A DNA stretch of 64,000 bases from JAKLIX01 sp964605655 (GCA_964605655.1 CAZSDK010000008.1:1-64000); one strand, 5' to 3'. Shown: positions 8,571-17,718, numbered from the stretch's first letter. Program-made: numbers and translations. Notes: a model not told the origin generated them from the letters alone.

Positions 8571-8921
8571 ATAGAGGTTTTTTCAGTCCGCAGTCTGCAG
8601 TCGACATTATGACCTTTGATTTCTCGGTTCGTAATTTGACATTCTGACCTCGAGAATTCCTGATGCTGCTTTTTTCCTGTTTTCGTCAATGGGATACCCA
8701 ATATTTCTTTCAACCACACTAGGCACAATAGGTGCATGAGTATCCTTTCGGCAGAGTACCGTAATCTTTTGTTAATTCATTCTGTGTCATAATATTAATC
8801 CTATTGCTTTCGAGTGCTTCTAATGTGGTTTTAATCCTTCCATTGTCAACGGTCCGCAGTCCGCAGTCGACAGTCAGTCAGTACTTTATTTCTTGTATTG
8901 CAAAATATCAATTATCAATTA
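8571..8921. other. intergenic region with short repeats and a gene relic
   Basis: A 351 bp gap between convergent genes with no intact gene. It holds clusters of CAGTC/GCAGTC repeats (about 8585-8605 and 8862-8880), relic copy A (8680-8847) and an ATTATCAATT direct repeat near 8908-8930 of the kind also found inside the porQ signal-peptide region. Confidence 0.7.
8680..8847 (-). pseudogene. relic copy A of an unknown gene fragment
   Basis: On the minus strand this 168 bp segment aligns with 12171-12318 on the plus strand. The best shared blocks are TACGGTACTCTGCC, GGATACTCATG, GTGTGGTTGAAA and CCCATTGACGAAAAC. Copy A keeps an open frame of about 43 codons (including LEALESNRIN and LPKGYSCTYCA) that ends at TAG and has no start of its own, so it looks like the 3' end of a lost gene. 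The family is not recognised. Confidence 0.5.
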
Positions 8922-11075
8922 TCAATTTTTCAAAACCACCATTTTACCTGAAACAGGGTTAAAATTTCCACCCAGATGATAAAAATAGACTCCGGAAGGA
9001 AATGGATTTGAAAGATTGGTAAAATCCACTTCCAGAACCATGCTCCCGGACTTAGAACCAATCATAGTTTTGTGATATATCCTCTGTGTCAGTGAGTTAA
9101 ATATAGATAGTTCAATGACTGATGGATAGGATAATGAAATTTCGAACCGGATAAATTTCGTTGCCGGGTTAGGATAAACTCTAACGGAAACAGATTCAGG
9201 TCTGGCAGGTACCTCTATAATATTGTCAATCTTAACAATATTCAACCCGTCCTGGGTTCCTATGTAGATCCTTCCGTCAGGACCTGTCCCGATTACATTA
9301 ATATCGTTACAACAGAGTGGTGAATTACATTCATTGTAAGTGCTCCAGGAGTTGCCGTCAAAAACCGCTACCCCGCTTTGGTAGGTCCCGATCCAGATAT
9401 CACTGTCATGAGCAATGGTAATTGATGTTACATGATCCTCCGGCAGTCCGGAGTTAAGGGTATTGAATACGGTCCAATTCGAACCGTTCAGAAAGGCCAG
9501 GCCCTGATCGGTTGCTATCCAGCATTGGCCAATTCCTGTACTAATAATGTCCTCTACATGGTTGGATGGAATTCCGGTGTTGTTCGTGTTAAGGACATTA
9601 AAGGAACTGTAATTGCACCACAGCATTCCGGATGTGTCGGTGGCTACCCAGAAAGCGTTGCTGTTAATAGGCTCAATATGGTTTATTTTATTGTGGATGG
9701 CCGGTGTCTGGATCAGTGTGATAAAATTGACACTGTCCATGAGTTGTACCATACCATAGTAGTACCCCAGCAGCAAGTGGTTGTTTTTATCGATGGCAAG
9801 TGCTGAGATATGGTCCATGCTCATGTTGCTGTTGGATCCGGTGAAGTGGGTCCAGTTGTTTCCCTGCAAAACATATAAGCCTTCGGTTTCCGTACCGAGG
9901 TAAACGGTAAAATTGGTGTCAACAGCTATAGCGCTGATAATGGCAGTATCGATGGGCGAATTCTGAGGTGTAATATTCTCCCAAATCGTATCATTGTACA
10001 TAGCGGCAAAAACCTTCTTGCCCGCCCACCCGTTGGCGCACCATACCCGGTGCGAGGATTTTTCAAAATCCAAATCACGAATTTCACCCGAGCACAATCC
10101 GGGTGTCAATGGGAAATTGGTGACCACGGTCCCCTGGATGTAATCCGTTCCATAGTATTGTGGAGCTGTCCAGGCCGTCAAATTTTTCCGTACCAGGTGG
10201 TACTGTATAAAAGCATTGGTAAGAAGGGAATTCGCAGGATGAGCGGCGAAATTTACCCCGTTGAAGCTGATAAGCCCAGAAACAGTGCTGATCCAGATTT
10301 TCTGGTCAGGACCCACGCTGACATGGCTGAATCCGCCTGGAGCTAACGGGCCTGCGAAGTAATGTGTCCAGGCAGTCCCATTATATTTTGATAGTTTGAT
10401 GATGTTGGAAATCCAGACCATGCCGCTGCTGTCAATGGCCACACCCCCGATATGATTCACAAGACCTGCGTTTGATGAATTGAACACCTGCCAGTCAGTC
10501 CCGTCAAAATGGTATACCCCATAAGAGTGCGTAGCTGCCCATACATGACCGGAAGAAGCGATGGCCAGGCTGTAAACGCCGCTCTGTGGATGAAGAATGG
10601 TATTGCCTGTTATAAAGTTCCAGCCGGCGGAGTCGATACGGATCACATTGCCGTCATCCAGACCCACAAACATGGCTTCAACATCTTTGGAATAGCGAAG
10701 CGATGTCACCGTCGAGGTGGTCAGAGCTGAATTCTGGGGAGTGTAATTGGTCCAGGTATTGCCATACCAGATGGTCAATCCGCAGTCGGTACCGATCCAT
10801 ACGGCGCCGGTCGAGTCCCTTTCAAGACAAAGGATCTGGTCGCTGTTGAGCCCTGAGTTCGATTTATTCCAGTACCATACTTGGAAAGTCGACGTGTTAA
10901 TGCTGGCCAGGCCACCATGCGTACTAAGCATGACAGATGTATCCAGATCCAAAATCTGGCAGACCCCTCTGTAAGAGGTATGGTTTTGCCAGGTAATGAC
11001 TTGTTGTGGAAATAAAGCGTTCAAAAATAGCACCGATAAAAAATGCAATAAAATAATCAATGATTTTATTTTCAT
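8922..11075 (-). CDS. secreted beta-propeller (two-component-regulator propeller type) T9SS protein
   Basis: A 717-residue protein. The start at 11075 (MKIKSLIILLH) gives a proper signal peptide; a longer frame from 11108 adds no sensible sequence. The body is made of repeated blades of the Reg_prop kind, with recurrent units such as VWIGTDCGLTIW, CWIATDQGLAFLNGSNW and IWIGTYQSGVAVFDGNSW spaced about 40-50 residues apart. The C-terminus is a type A T9SS sorting domain (RVYPNPATKF, then PSGVYFYHL). In hybrid two-component systems these blades sense ligands, but here there is no kinase or transmembrane segment. This is therefore a free or surface-attached propeller of unknown ligand. Confidence 0.8.
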   Translation of the reverse strand: MKIKSLIILLHFLSVLFLNALFPQQVITWQNHTSYRGVCQILDLDTSVMLSTHGGLASINTSTFQVWYWNKSNSGLNSDQILCLERDSTGAVWIGTDCGLTIWYGNTWTNYTPQNSALTTSTVTSLRYSKDVEAMFVGLDDGNVIRIDSAGWNFITGNTILHPQSGVYSLAIASSGHVWAATHSYGVYHFDGTDWQVFNSSNAGLVNHIGGVAIDSSGMVWISNIIKLSKYNGTAWTHYFAGPLAPGGFSHVSVGPDQKIWISTVSGLISFNGVNFAAHPANSLLTNAFIQYHLVRKNLTAWTAPQYYGTDYIQGTVVTNFPLTPGLCSGEIRDLDFEKSSHRVWCANGWAGKKVFAAMYNDTIWENITPQNSPIDTAIISAIAVDTNFTVYLGTETEGLYVLQGNNWTHFTGSNSNMSMDHISALAIDKNNHLLLGYYYGMVQLMDSVNFITLIQTPAIHNKINHIEPINSNAFWVATDTSGMLWCNYSSFNVLNTNNTGIPSNHVEDIISTGIGQCWIATDQGLAFLNGSNWTVFNTLNSGLPEDHVTSITIAHDSDIWIGTYQSGVAVFDGNSWSTYNECNSPLCCNDINVIGTGPDGRIYIGTQDGLNIVKIDNIIEVPARPESVSVRVYPNPATKFIRFEISLSYPSVIELSIFNSLTQRIYHKTMIGSKSGSMVLEVDFTNLSNPFPSGVYFYHLGGNFNPVSGKMVVLKN

Positions 11076-11126
11076 GGCTAAAAAACTATTGAAGAGGCTT
11101 TCCCACAATTATTGTTTTGTCAATAT

Positions 11127-11190
11127 TTCGACTACGCTCAATATGACAAAACATTGATAATCAGAGGTCATGCTGAGCGGAGTCGAAGCA
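11127..11190. repeat. pair of inverted GACTCCGCTCAG-type repeats
   Basis: Two inverted copies of a short unit (11127-11148, TTCGACTACGCTCA..., and 11167-11190, ...TGAGCGGAGTCGAAGCA) lie in the gap before the propeller gene. The same unit recurs at 17486-17512, 17596-17624 and, in part, at 19049-19064. Confidence 0.7.
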
Positions 11191-11267
11191 TTTTCAGACT
11201 TATGAGACAGCCTCTTACAAAAAGGTTGGTTTTTGATATTGGACAGATTATCAAGTTTTTTGTTGCA

Positions 11268-11649
11268 TTAGTAGTTTTCCAAATCAACATAGTACTCCTC
11301 ACCCCAATAATGCCAATGTCCTTCGTAATATCCCAAGCAGCACATATTCCAACTTGCATCCCAAGTATATATATAGATTGTGATTGTCTCCTCGGGAGTT
11401 AGGTCACAATCAGGAAAATACAACCAAAATGTTCCTTCGGGAATACTTGATGCATAATCTATTGCTATACAATCAACATCATCATCAATATGTGCTTCTG
11501 CTCCAAAAGTAATTGGTGCTGTACAGTTGGTCTTACATTGGTCATTGACTTTAATGCCTATCCTTCTTATCGGCTGTGCTGAAAGGGTGAAAGACACCAG
11601 AAAAAAAAAAGAGGCATATTACTGAACTTAAAAAGATGTTGTTTCTCAT
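11268..11649 (-). pseudogene. small secreted-protein gene interrupted at a 10-base T run (possible phase-variable ORF)
   Basis: The open frame 11268-11597 encodes about 109 residues (QPIRRIGIKVNDQCKTNC near its start, five or more Cys, and an acidic aromatic C-terminus) but has only a GTG start inside a hydrophobic stretch. An ATG at 11649 begins a good signal peptide (MRNNIFLSSVICLFF). The two frames are offset by one base, and the break lies at a run of ten T on the coding strand (plus-strand A run 11601-11610). With nine T the halves join into a signal peptide ending TLSAQ just before PIRRIG. So the gene is frameshifted here, phase-variable or affected by a homopolymer sequencing error. 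Function unknown. Confidence 0.6.
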
Positions 11650-11758
11650 TTTAATGGTTTTAGAATTAGACAAAGTGTTCTTATTTGTGATTAATAGGTC
11701 TGATTTTCTTAAAGTTGCCTATTAAAAAGGTACAATGTACCAATCTGGAGATCTAATT

Positions 11759-11778
11759 CTCTCTCTCTCTCTCTCTCT
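11759..11778. repeat. (CT)10 dinucleotide microsatellite
   Basis: Ten tandem CT units. On the minus strand they lie within a short open frame whose nearby MKASKHIRSFLFWAISV looks like the start of an exported protein, so the tract could be the remains of a slippage-prone gene start. No downstream coding sequence is recognisable. Confidence 0.8.
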
Positions 11779-12170
11779 ACAACCATTGTAGTGTCAAGGA
11801 CGGAGATAGCCCAAAAGAGGAATGACCTGATGTGTTTTGAAGCCTTCATTATCAATAATTTTGACATTGAATAATAAAGAACTTGGTAACAATTCTCAAA
11901 GGTACTAAAAAATATATAAAATGTCAAGATGTTTTTGAGTATGCTTATTGCCCCGGCCTCTATTCCCGAACCCGCATTTTCCATTAGCCTCTACAAAGGA
12001 GAAGTATTCCTGGACTGAAGAAAATAAAGGGCTTCATCCTGTTTTCATTACTTTTTCCGATTAATAGATTATCTTATTGATAAACAATGATGTATGAGGA
12101 TTACTTATGTACGCTGGATGCCTCGGGCCTAAATTTGCTTCTGATTATCCATTCTGTATAGTGTATTGCT

Positions 12171-12318
12171 CCTTGATGGCGAGATTAACACCGCAATAGA
12201 AGCAAGAGGTAGCAATAGAATTAACAAAAAAGTACGGTACTCTGCCAATTGGATACTCATGTACCTGTTGTGCCTGGTGTGGTTGAAAAAAATATTGGGG
12301 GTCCCATTGACGAAAACA
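12171..12318 (+). pseudogene. relic copy B of an unknown gene fragment
   Basis: This is the inverted counterpart of 8680-8847. Where the translations align, residues such as EA..SNRIN are shared, but copy B lacks about 23 bases present in A and is shifted out of frame after that point. It is degenerate and of unknown family. Confidence 0.5.
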
Positions 12319-12492
12319 AGATCAATAACCCTACCTGGTGTCTCCTTTCGTCTGACAGATTTTTATACCACTGATTCAGAGGATATCAATATTTTAAGTT
12401 CATGAACTTGGAAGCTTTATGGGAGAACTGTTATCCGATAACATGCCATCCTTACTCATTTAGCAGAATCAATCATCCATAGTCCAAATGAA

Positions 12493-12736
12493 TACCCCAT
12501 AGGGGTTATCTATCTGTAGATAAGCAAACGGCACAGAAGAATCCCCCTCCCGGTCCTTCAGTAACGATGGAACATGTTGTTGCCAGGGAGGGGGCAGGGG
12601 GTGGGAAGGTCCTGTCTAACTTACCCTCCCCTTGCCCCTCCCCACAAAGGTTGTTTCTTCGATTGAGATTAAAACGGGGAGGGGAAATATTCAACCGGCT
12701 GACTCTGTGCTACAGGTAGATAACCTCTACGAGGTA
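12493..12736. mobile_element. possible MITE-like element bounded by inverted hairpin units
   Basis: The left unit (12493-12519) and the reverse complement of the right unit (12710-12736) match at about 22 of 25 positions. Each starts with a small hairpin: ACCCC-ATA-GGGGT on the left and ACCTC-GTA-GAGGT on the right. Each hairpin is followed by TTATCTA(T/C)CTGTAG. The stem difference is compensatory, so pairing is kept. The roughly 190 bp between them has no gene and carries runs such as GAATCCCCCTCCC with a partial inverse near 12675-12690. No transposase is nearby, so it would move, if at all, in trans. Confidence 0.4.
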
Positions 12737-12833
12737 GGAGTCGTCGGTTGAATTTTTATATTGCTGATTAGTAATAATATAGAACTTTTACCTAAATGGA
12801 TTGAATCTTGTGGATTAAGAGAATGGTACAATG

Positions 12834-15800
12834 TTAGTTTCCTTTAGCGCAATGATCCGTTGTGGGGGTCTGCCCGCTGCTCAACGCTCTCATCACCTCC
12901 AGGGCTTCCTGCAGGCTGGGTATGTTCCTGAATGTCAGTGATAACTTTTCGTTGCCTTCTTTCATCCCGCAGCGGGATGGGTGGGTCTGCACATATTTCA
13001 GGATGTCTGTAAAGATATCGGATTGATAATAAGCACTTTCAGGATTTGGAATGAAATAACCGGTCATCATCTGGTTACGGATCACCAGCTTCTCAAAACC
13101 GGCCTCTTTGGCGACCCACCGTAGTCTTACCGCCTGGAACAAACGACTGACCTCGGGCGGTATGGGCCCGAAACGGTCGATCATGCGTTCCTGGTAAGCC
13201 TCCAGCCCGTTTTCGTCTTCAATGTGGTCCAACTCCTTGTATAGATGCAGGCGTTCGGTGATATGGTTGACATAGTCGTTGGGAATGAGGACCTCCAGGT
13301 CTGTCTCCAGGGTGCATTCCCTGACGAAACCTTTGTGTGACTCAGATTCCATCAATTCCGGGAAATCGGTTTCTTTGAGTTCCAGGATGGCCTCATCGAG
13401 GATCTTCTGATACATCTCGAAACCGATGTCGGAAATAAAACCGCTTTGTTCGGCACCCAGGATATTCCCGGCACCGCGTATGTCCAGGTCTCTCATCGCA
13501 ATGTTGAAGCCACCGCCCAGGTCGGCAAACTCTTCGATGGCCTGCAGCCTTTTCCTTGCCTCATCGGTCAGAGCAGCCAAAGGGGGAGCAAGCAGGTAAC
13601 AAAAGGCTTTCCGGTTGGATCGTCCCACACGACCCCGCAGCTGGTGCAGGTCGCTGAGGCCGTAATGATGGGCATCGTTGATGAAAATGGTGTTTGCATT
13701 CGGTATGTCGAGCCCGCTTTCAATGATGGTGGTGGCCACCAGCACATCAAAGACCCCTTCGATGAAACCCATCATGATCTTCTCCAGCTGGTGCCCTTCC
13801 ATCTGTCCGTGTGCCACGACCACCCTCGCATCGGGACAATATTTCCGGATCAATCCTGCCACCTCCTGTATGTTCTGGATGCGGTTATGCACAAAGAAAA
13901 CCTGTCCGCCCCGGCTGATCTCATAGGAGATGGCATCCCGGATGATCTCTTCCTGGAAAGGCCGAACCTCGGTCTGCACCGGCTGGCGGTTGGGTGGGGG
14001 AGTGGTGATGATCGACAGGTCCCTGGCCCCCATGAGCGAGAACTGCAGGGTCCTGGGTATGGGTGTCGCCGTCAGGGTCAGGGTGTCTACATGAACCTTG
14101 ATCTTTTTGAGTTTCTCTTTGGCTGCCACCCCGAACTTCTGCTCCTCATCCAGGATGAGCAGCCCCAGGTCCTTGAACTTGATGTCTTCGCTCAGGATCC
14201 GGTGCGTCCCAACAAGGATGTCGATCTTACCGTTTTCCAGGTCGCGGATCACCTCATTCTGTTCTTTCCCTGAACGGAAACGGTTGAGGTAATCCACCCG
14301 GCAGGGGAATTTCTCCAGCCGCTCCTGTATGGTGTGGTAATGCTGAAGGGCCAGGATGGTGGTGGGCACCAGGATGGCCACCTGCTTGCTGTCGGTCACG
14401 GCCTTGAACGCTGCCCTGATGGCCACCTCCGTCTTCCCGAAGCCTACATCCCCGCAGATCAGCCTGTCCATGGGGTAGTCGGCTTCCATATCCTTTTTCA
14501 CGTCCACGGTGGCCTTCACCTGGTCAGGGGTGTCCTCATACATGAAGGAGGCTTCCAGCTCATGCTGAAGATAGGTGTCAGCCAGGAAACGGTAACCTGA
14601 TGACCTCCTCCTTTCAGCATACAACTTGATCAGGTCTTTTGCTATATCCTTGACTTTCTTTTTGGTACGCTCCTTCAACCGGGCCCAGCTGCCGGAACCC
14701 AGGCGGTCGAGGGTGGGAGGTGTCCCCTCCTTACCAACGTACTTGGATATCCTGTGAAGGGAGTGGATGCTCACATACAAGATGTCGTCGTTCTTGTAAA
14801 ACAACCGGATGGCCTCCTGCTTTTTCCCGTTGTTCTCGATGATCTCCAGACCGTCGAAACGCCCGACGCCATGATCGATATGGGTGATGTAATCACCCGG
14901 GTTCAGGTTGTATAACTCTTTGATGGTCAGGGTTTCCTTTGCTGTGAAGCTGTCCCTGACCTTAAAACGGTGAAAACGGTCGAAGATCTGGTGGTCGGTA
15001 AAACAGGCAATATGCCGGTCATGGTCGATAAAACCCTGGTGAAGGGTGAGATCAATATTCTGGTATTTATCGGAGATACTTTCTGTCCTGGGCAACAGAT
15101 CAGCCAGGATGGAATGAAGCCTTTCCGTTTGTTTTGGGTTGTTACTCAGGATGAAGTTCTGGTATCCTTTTGATGAATGATCTTCCAGGGTTTCCAGCAG
15201 CAGTTCAAAGTTCTTGTGGAAAGGGGGTTGGAGGCCGGTGTTGAACTCAAAAGTCTCCGCATCCCTGAAGTAGAAATGAAGTCCGAATTCGGCCACGGGG
15301 TGTGCCTGCAGGTGCCGGGCAAAATCGGCAGGGGTCACGTAGAGCTCTTCCGGTTTCAGTCTTCTGACAGGCGACTGATTCTGTTCGTAGGCCTGCACCG
15401 CTTTCTTGAATTCCATCTCGATCTTGTCCAGGGCATAGGTCACATCATCGATCCAGATAAGATCTTTGTTATCAAGCAATTGAAGAAAGCACTGTCGTTT
15501 TTCCGCCTCAGGAGTGTCGTGCATGTTGGGCAATATCGACACCTCCTTCAGATGATCTCTCGAAAGCTGTGTGGAGGGGTCGAAGGTCCGGATGGAAGCT
15601 ACTTCATCTCCCTCAAATTCAATGCGGTAAGGGTACTCATCGGCATAGGAAAAAACATCCACCAATCCTCCACGCATGGAATATTGACCGGCTTCAATAA
15701 CAAAATCGGTCCTTTCAAATCCGTATTCATGGAACACATCGGTCAGAAAATCCAGGTTAATCTGTTCTTTGATGCTGATTTTCAGGATCGAACGCTGTAG

Positions 15801-16223
15801 GTAGGCCTTAGACACGACCTGTTCGCCCAGTGCTTCGGGGTAGGAGACCAGCATGAGATCCTGGTGGCCTGAAGTCAGCCTCGATAAGACTTCTGAACGG
15901 CTGAGAACGTTGGCGTTGTCGAACTCGCTTATCTCGTAAGGTTTCTTGTAGGAAGTGGGATAAAACAGCACGGTCTTCTCCCGGTATTCCTTATCGGCCT
16001 GTCCGAGGAGGTTCTCAAGGTCATTGTAGAAATAGGCAGCTTCTTCTTTATCGGAGAGAACAAATAACTGGGACCCCCTGATCTGCTTTTTCAGTTGGGT
16101 GATCAAAAGGCCTCTGAAAGATCCGGCCAGTCCTTTGAAATGGTATCTTCTACCGGGTTTGGGATGAAAAGTGTCGCAAAGACGGTAAGGGCTGTAGATG
16201 GTATGAAGGGCAGGCAGTGACAA
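12834..16223 (-). CDS. mfd: transcription-repair coupling factor
   Basis: An 1129-residue Mfd, close to the usual family length of about 1150. It removes RNA polymerase stalled at DNA lesions and recruits UvrA. Domains in order: a UvrB-like N-terminal module (about 1-330), an RNA-polymerase-interaction/CarD-like domain (about 450-530, LNPGDYITHIDHGVGRFDG), and a superfamily 2 helicase pair with Walker A ICGDVGFGKTEVAIRAAF, box II LILDEEQKFG and motif III ATPIPRTLQFSLMGARDLS. Helicase motif VI (LHQLRGRVGRSNR) and the C-terminal TRCF domain (about 950-1090) follow. It lies 15 bp after the fructose-bisphosphatase stop on the same strand, so the two are likely co-transcribed. Confidence 0.97.
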   Translation of the reverse strand: MSLPALHTIYSPYRLCDTFHPKPGRRYHFKGLAGSFRGLLITQLKKQIRGSQLFVLSDKEEAAYFYNDLENLLGQADKEYREKTVLFYPTSYKKPYEISEFDNANVLSRSEVLSRLTSGHQDLMLVSYPEALGEQVVSKAYLQRSILKISIKEQINLDFLTDVFHEYGFERTDFVIEAGQYSMRGGLVDVFSYADEYPYRIEFEGDEVASIRTFDPSTQLSRDHLKEVSILPNMHDTPEAEKRQCFLQLLDNKDLIWIDDVTYALDKIEMEFKKAVQAYEQNQSPVRRLKPEELYVTPADFARHLQAHPVAEFGLHFYFRDAETFEFNTGLQPPFHKNFELLLETLEDHSSKGYQNFILSNNPKQTERLHSILADLLPRTESISDKYQNIDLTLHQGFIDHDRHIACFTDHQIFDRFHRFKVRDSFTAKETLTIKELYNLNPGDYITHIDHGVGRFDGLEIIENNGKKQEAIRLFYKNDDILYVSIHSLHRISKYVGKEGTPPTLDRLGSGSWARLKERTKKKVKDIAKDLIKLYAERRRSSGYRFLADTYLQHELEASFMYEDTPDQVKATVDVKKDMEADYPMDRLICGDVGFGKTEVAIRAAFKAVTDSKQVAILVPTTILALQHYHTIQERLEKFPCRVDYLNRFRSGKEQNEVIRDLENGKIDILVGTHRILSEDIKFKDLGLLILDEEQKFGVAAKEKLKKIKVHVDTLTLTATPIPRTLQFSLMGARDLSIITTPPPNRQPVQTEVRPFQEEIIRDAISYEISRGGQVFFVHNRIQNIQEVAGLIRKYCPDARVVVAHGQMEGHQLEKIMMGFIEGVFDVLVATTIIESGLDIPNANTIFINDAHHYGLSDLHQLRGRVGRSNRKAFCYLLAPPLAALTDEARKRLQAIEEFADLGGGFNIAMRDLDIRGAGNILGAEQSGFISDIGFEMYQKILDEAILELKETDFPELMESESHKGFVRECTLETDLEVLIPNDYVNHITERLHLYKELDHIEDENGLEAYQERMIDRFGPIPPEVSRLFQAVRLRWVAKEAGFEKLVIRNQMMTGYFIPNPESAYYQSDIFTDILKYVQTHPSRCGMKEGNEKLSLTFRNIPSLQEALEVMRALSSGQTPTTDHCAKGN

Positions 16224-16238
16224 AGCTCAGGGGTTCGC

Positions 16239-17258
16239 TCAGGTCAGTTCACAGAAGTTTTTGGAGAATTTGTTCATGAAGTACTCGGCCTTTTCCACCA
16301 TCAACTTTGATCCGACAAAGATCGGGCTGCGCTGGTGGATGGTATAGGGCTCTATCTCGAGGATGCGGTGAAACCCGTCGGAAGCTTTGCCTCCGGCTTG
16401 TTCGGCCAGAAAAGCCACGGGATTGCATTCATAGAGCAGCCTGAGCTTCCCGTCGGGATTTTTGGTGGTTCCCGGGTAAATGTAGATGCCTCCCCGGATC
16501 AGGTTTCTGTGGAAATCAGCAACCAGGGAACCAATATAGCGGGTGGAGTAGGGCCTTTTGGTGGCTTTGTCGTCTTCCTGGCAATAACGGATGTATTCTT
16601 TGACCCCCTCAGGAAAATAAATGTAATTGGCCTCGTTGATGGAATAGATATTCCCGTAATCGGGTATTTTCATGTCGGGGTGGGAGAGAAGGAACAAGCC
16701 GAAGGATGGATCATAAGTAAAGCCATTCACTCCATTTCCCGTGGTGAAGACCAGCATGGTGGAGGAGCCGTAGATCACATAGCCGGCAGCAACCAGCTGA
16801 GTGCCTTGCTGGAGCAGATCCCTGACTTCTCCCTGGGTTCCCGGCGAAGAAAGCCTCCGGTAAATGGAGAAAATGGTGCCTATGGAGACGTTCACTTCAA
16901 TGTTGGAAGATCCGTCGAGAGGATCGATGGCGACAACATAGTCGCCTTTATTGGAGGTCTCGTTGTCGAATACAATGAGTTCCTGATTTTCCTCAGAGAC
17001 CAGGGCACATACCTGTCCACCGTACCTCAAGGCGGCAATGAACTGCTCGTTGGCATATACGTCCAGCTTCTTCTGGTCTTCCCCCTGGACATTGGTGTGG
17101 CCTGATTCACCCATGATATCTGCCAGCCCTGCCTTGTTGATCTCCCGGTTAACGATCTTCGCTGCAATGCCGATGTCATTGAGCAGGCGGCTGAATTCTC
17201 CGGAGGCGGCCGGAAAATCATGCTGCGTCTCATTAATGAACTGGATCAGTGTCTTCAT
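16239..17258 (-). CDS. fbp: fructose-1,6-bisphosphatase, class I
   Basis: A 339-residue class I enzyme, which hydrolyses fructose 1,6-bisphosphate to fructose 6-phosphate in gluconeogenesis. Diagnostic segments: NVQGEDQKKLDVYAN, the metal-site run VAIDPLDGSSNIEVN, SIGTIFSIYRR, TRYIGSLVADFHRN and GKLRLLYECNPVAFLAEQAGG near the C-terminus. Length and motif order match the standard bacterial enzyme. It is the first gene of a likely fbp-mfd unit. Its presence beside a phosphofructokinase with pyrophosphate-type motifs elsewhere in the window bears on how carbon flow is reversed in this cell. Confidence 0.97.
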   Translation of the reverse strand: MKTLIQFINETQHDFPAASGEFSRLLNDIGIAAKIVNREINKAGLADIMGESGHTNVQGEDQKKLDVYANEQFIAALRYGGQVCALVSEENQELIVFDNETSNKGDYVVAIDPLDGSSNIEVNVSIGTIFSIYRRLSSPGTQGEVRDLLQQGTQLVAAGYVIYGSSTMLVFTTGNGVNGFTYDPSFGLFLLSHPDMKIPDYGNIYSINEANYIYFPEGVKEYIRYCQEDDKATKRPYSTRYIGSLVADFHRNLIRGGIYIYPGTTKNPDGKLRLLYECNPVAFLAEQAGGKASDGFHRILEIEPYTIHQRSPIFVGSKLMVEKAEYFMNKFSKNFCELT

Positions 17259-17485
17259 GAAGGTCTGTTTTCTGCAAAGTTCGGGAAAATTCCGCCATGC
17301 CCCGCCGTTAATTGATGGTTAAGATGCCATTCGGCGGCAACCCGGAAGAAAAATGCCCATCATCTTCTTACAGACTTACGATAATTAAAGCTATTGAAGC
17401 TTCACATGTCTCTGTATGATGCATTTGATACTAATTAACAAAATATTAAACTAAAATTAGTTTGTTATTATGACACTACACCAGC

Positions 17486-17624
17486 CATCCTTCGACTCCG
17501 TTCAGGATGACGAAAAGACAAAACGTTACTAAAGCAACATTTTGCAAAGCAATATTATAATCCACAATGCTACTTACGGTAACTTTCTAAACAGGCGTCA
17601 TCCTGAGCGGAGTCGAAGGATGAC
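17486..17624. repeat. inverted pair of the CATCCTTCGACTCCG repeat
   Basis: The unit at 17486-17512 is repeated as its reverse complement at 17596-17624 with one or two differences, and about 83 bp of AT-rich sequence lies between them. Folded back, the pair would make a stem of over 25 bp. It belongs to the same dispersed family as 11127-11190. Confidence 0.75.
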
Positions 17625-17691
17625 TGTTCTTTTGTAAAGTATTGTTCGATTATAATTGGAACTCGAAACAACATGCGAAACTTCAATTAAC

Positions 17692-17699
17692 TACCTTTG
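17692..17699 (+). promoter_or_regulatory. Bacteroidota -7 element for aspartate kinase
   Basis: TACCTTTG fits TAnnTTTG, 19 bp before the ATG at 17719. Confidence 0.5.
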
Positions 17700-17718
17700 A
17701 TGCATCTCATCTGTTGCT

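Larger units (their letters stand above)
11650..12833. other. gene-poor region with repeats and relics
   Basis: About 1.2 kb with no convincing intact gene. It holds a (CT)10 microsatellite (11759-11778), relic copy B (12171-12318), and a pair of inverted hairpin units with G/C-rich sequence between them (12493-12736). The open frames here lack family-like sequence and are treated as non-coding. Confidence 0.65.
17259..17718. other. intergenic region upstream of aspartate kinase
   Basis: A 460 bp AT-rich gap between divergent genes. It holds an inverted repeat TAACAAA...TTTGTTA (17436-17467) and two oppositely oriented copies of the GACTCCG(C/T)TCAGGATGA repeat (17486-17512, 17596-17624). 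The aspartate kinase promoter lies at its right end. No lysine-riboswitch-like structure and no small gene were recognised. Confidence 0.65.

Noticed and set aside
12506..12694. 62-codon minus-strand ORF
   Set aside because: It lies inside the hairpin-bounded element and reads as low-complexity Pro/Gly sequence from G/C runs; not a gene.
13446..14273. 275-residue plus-strand open frame within mfd
   Set aside because: It is antisense to conserved helicase motifs of mfd and has no independent support.
17259..17718. Lysine riboswitch ahead of aspartate kinase
   Set aside because: The gap is long enough, but no lysine-riboswitch core could be recognised; the structure present is due to inverted repeats of a dispersed family.
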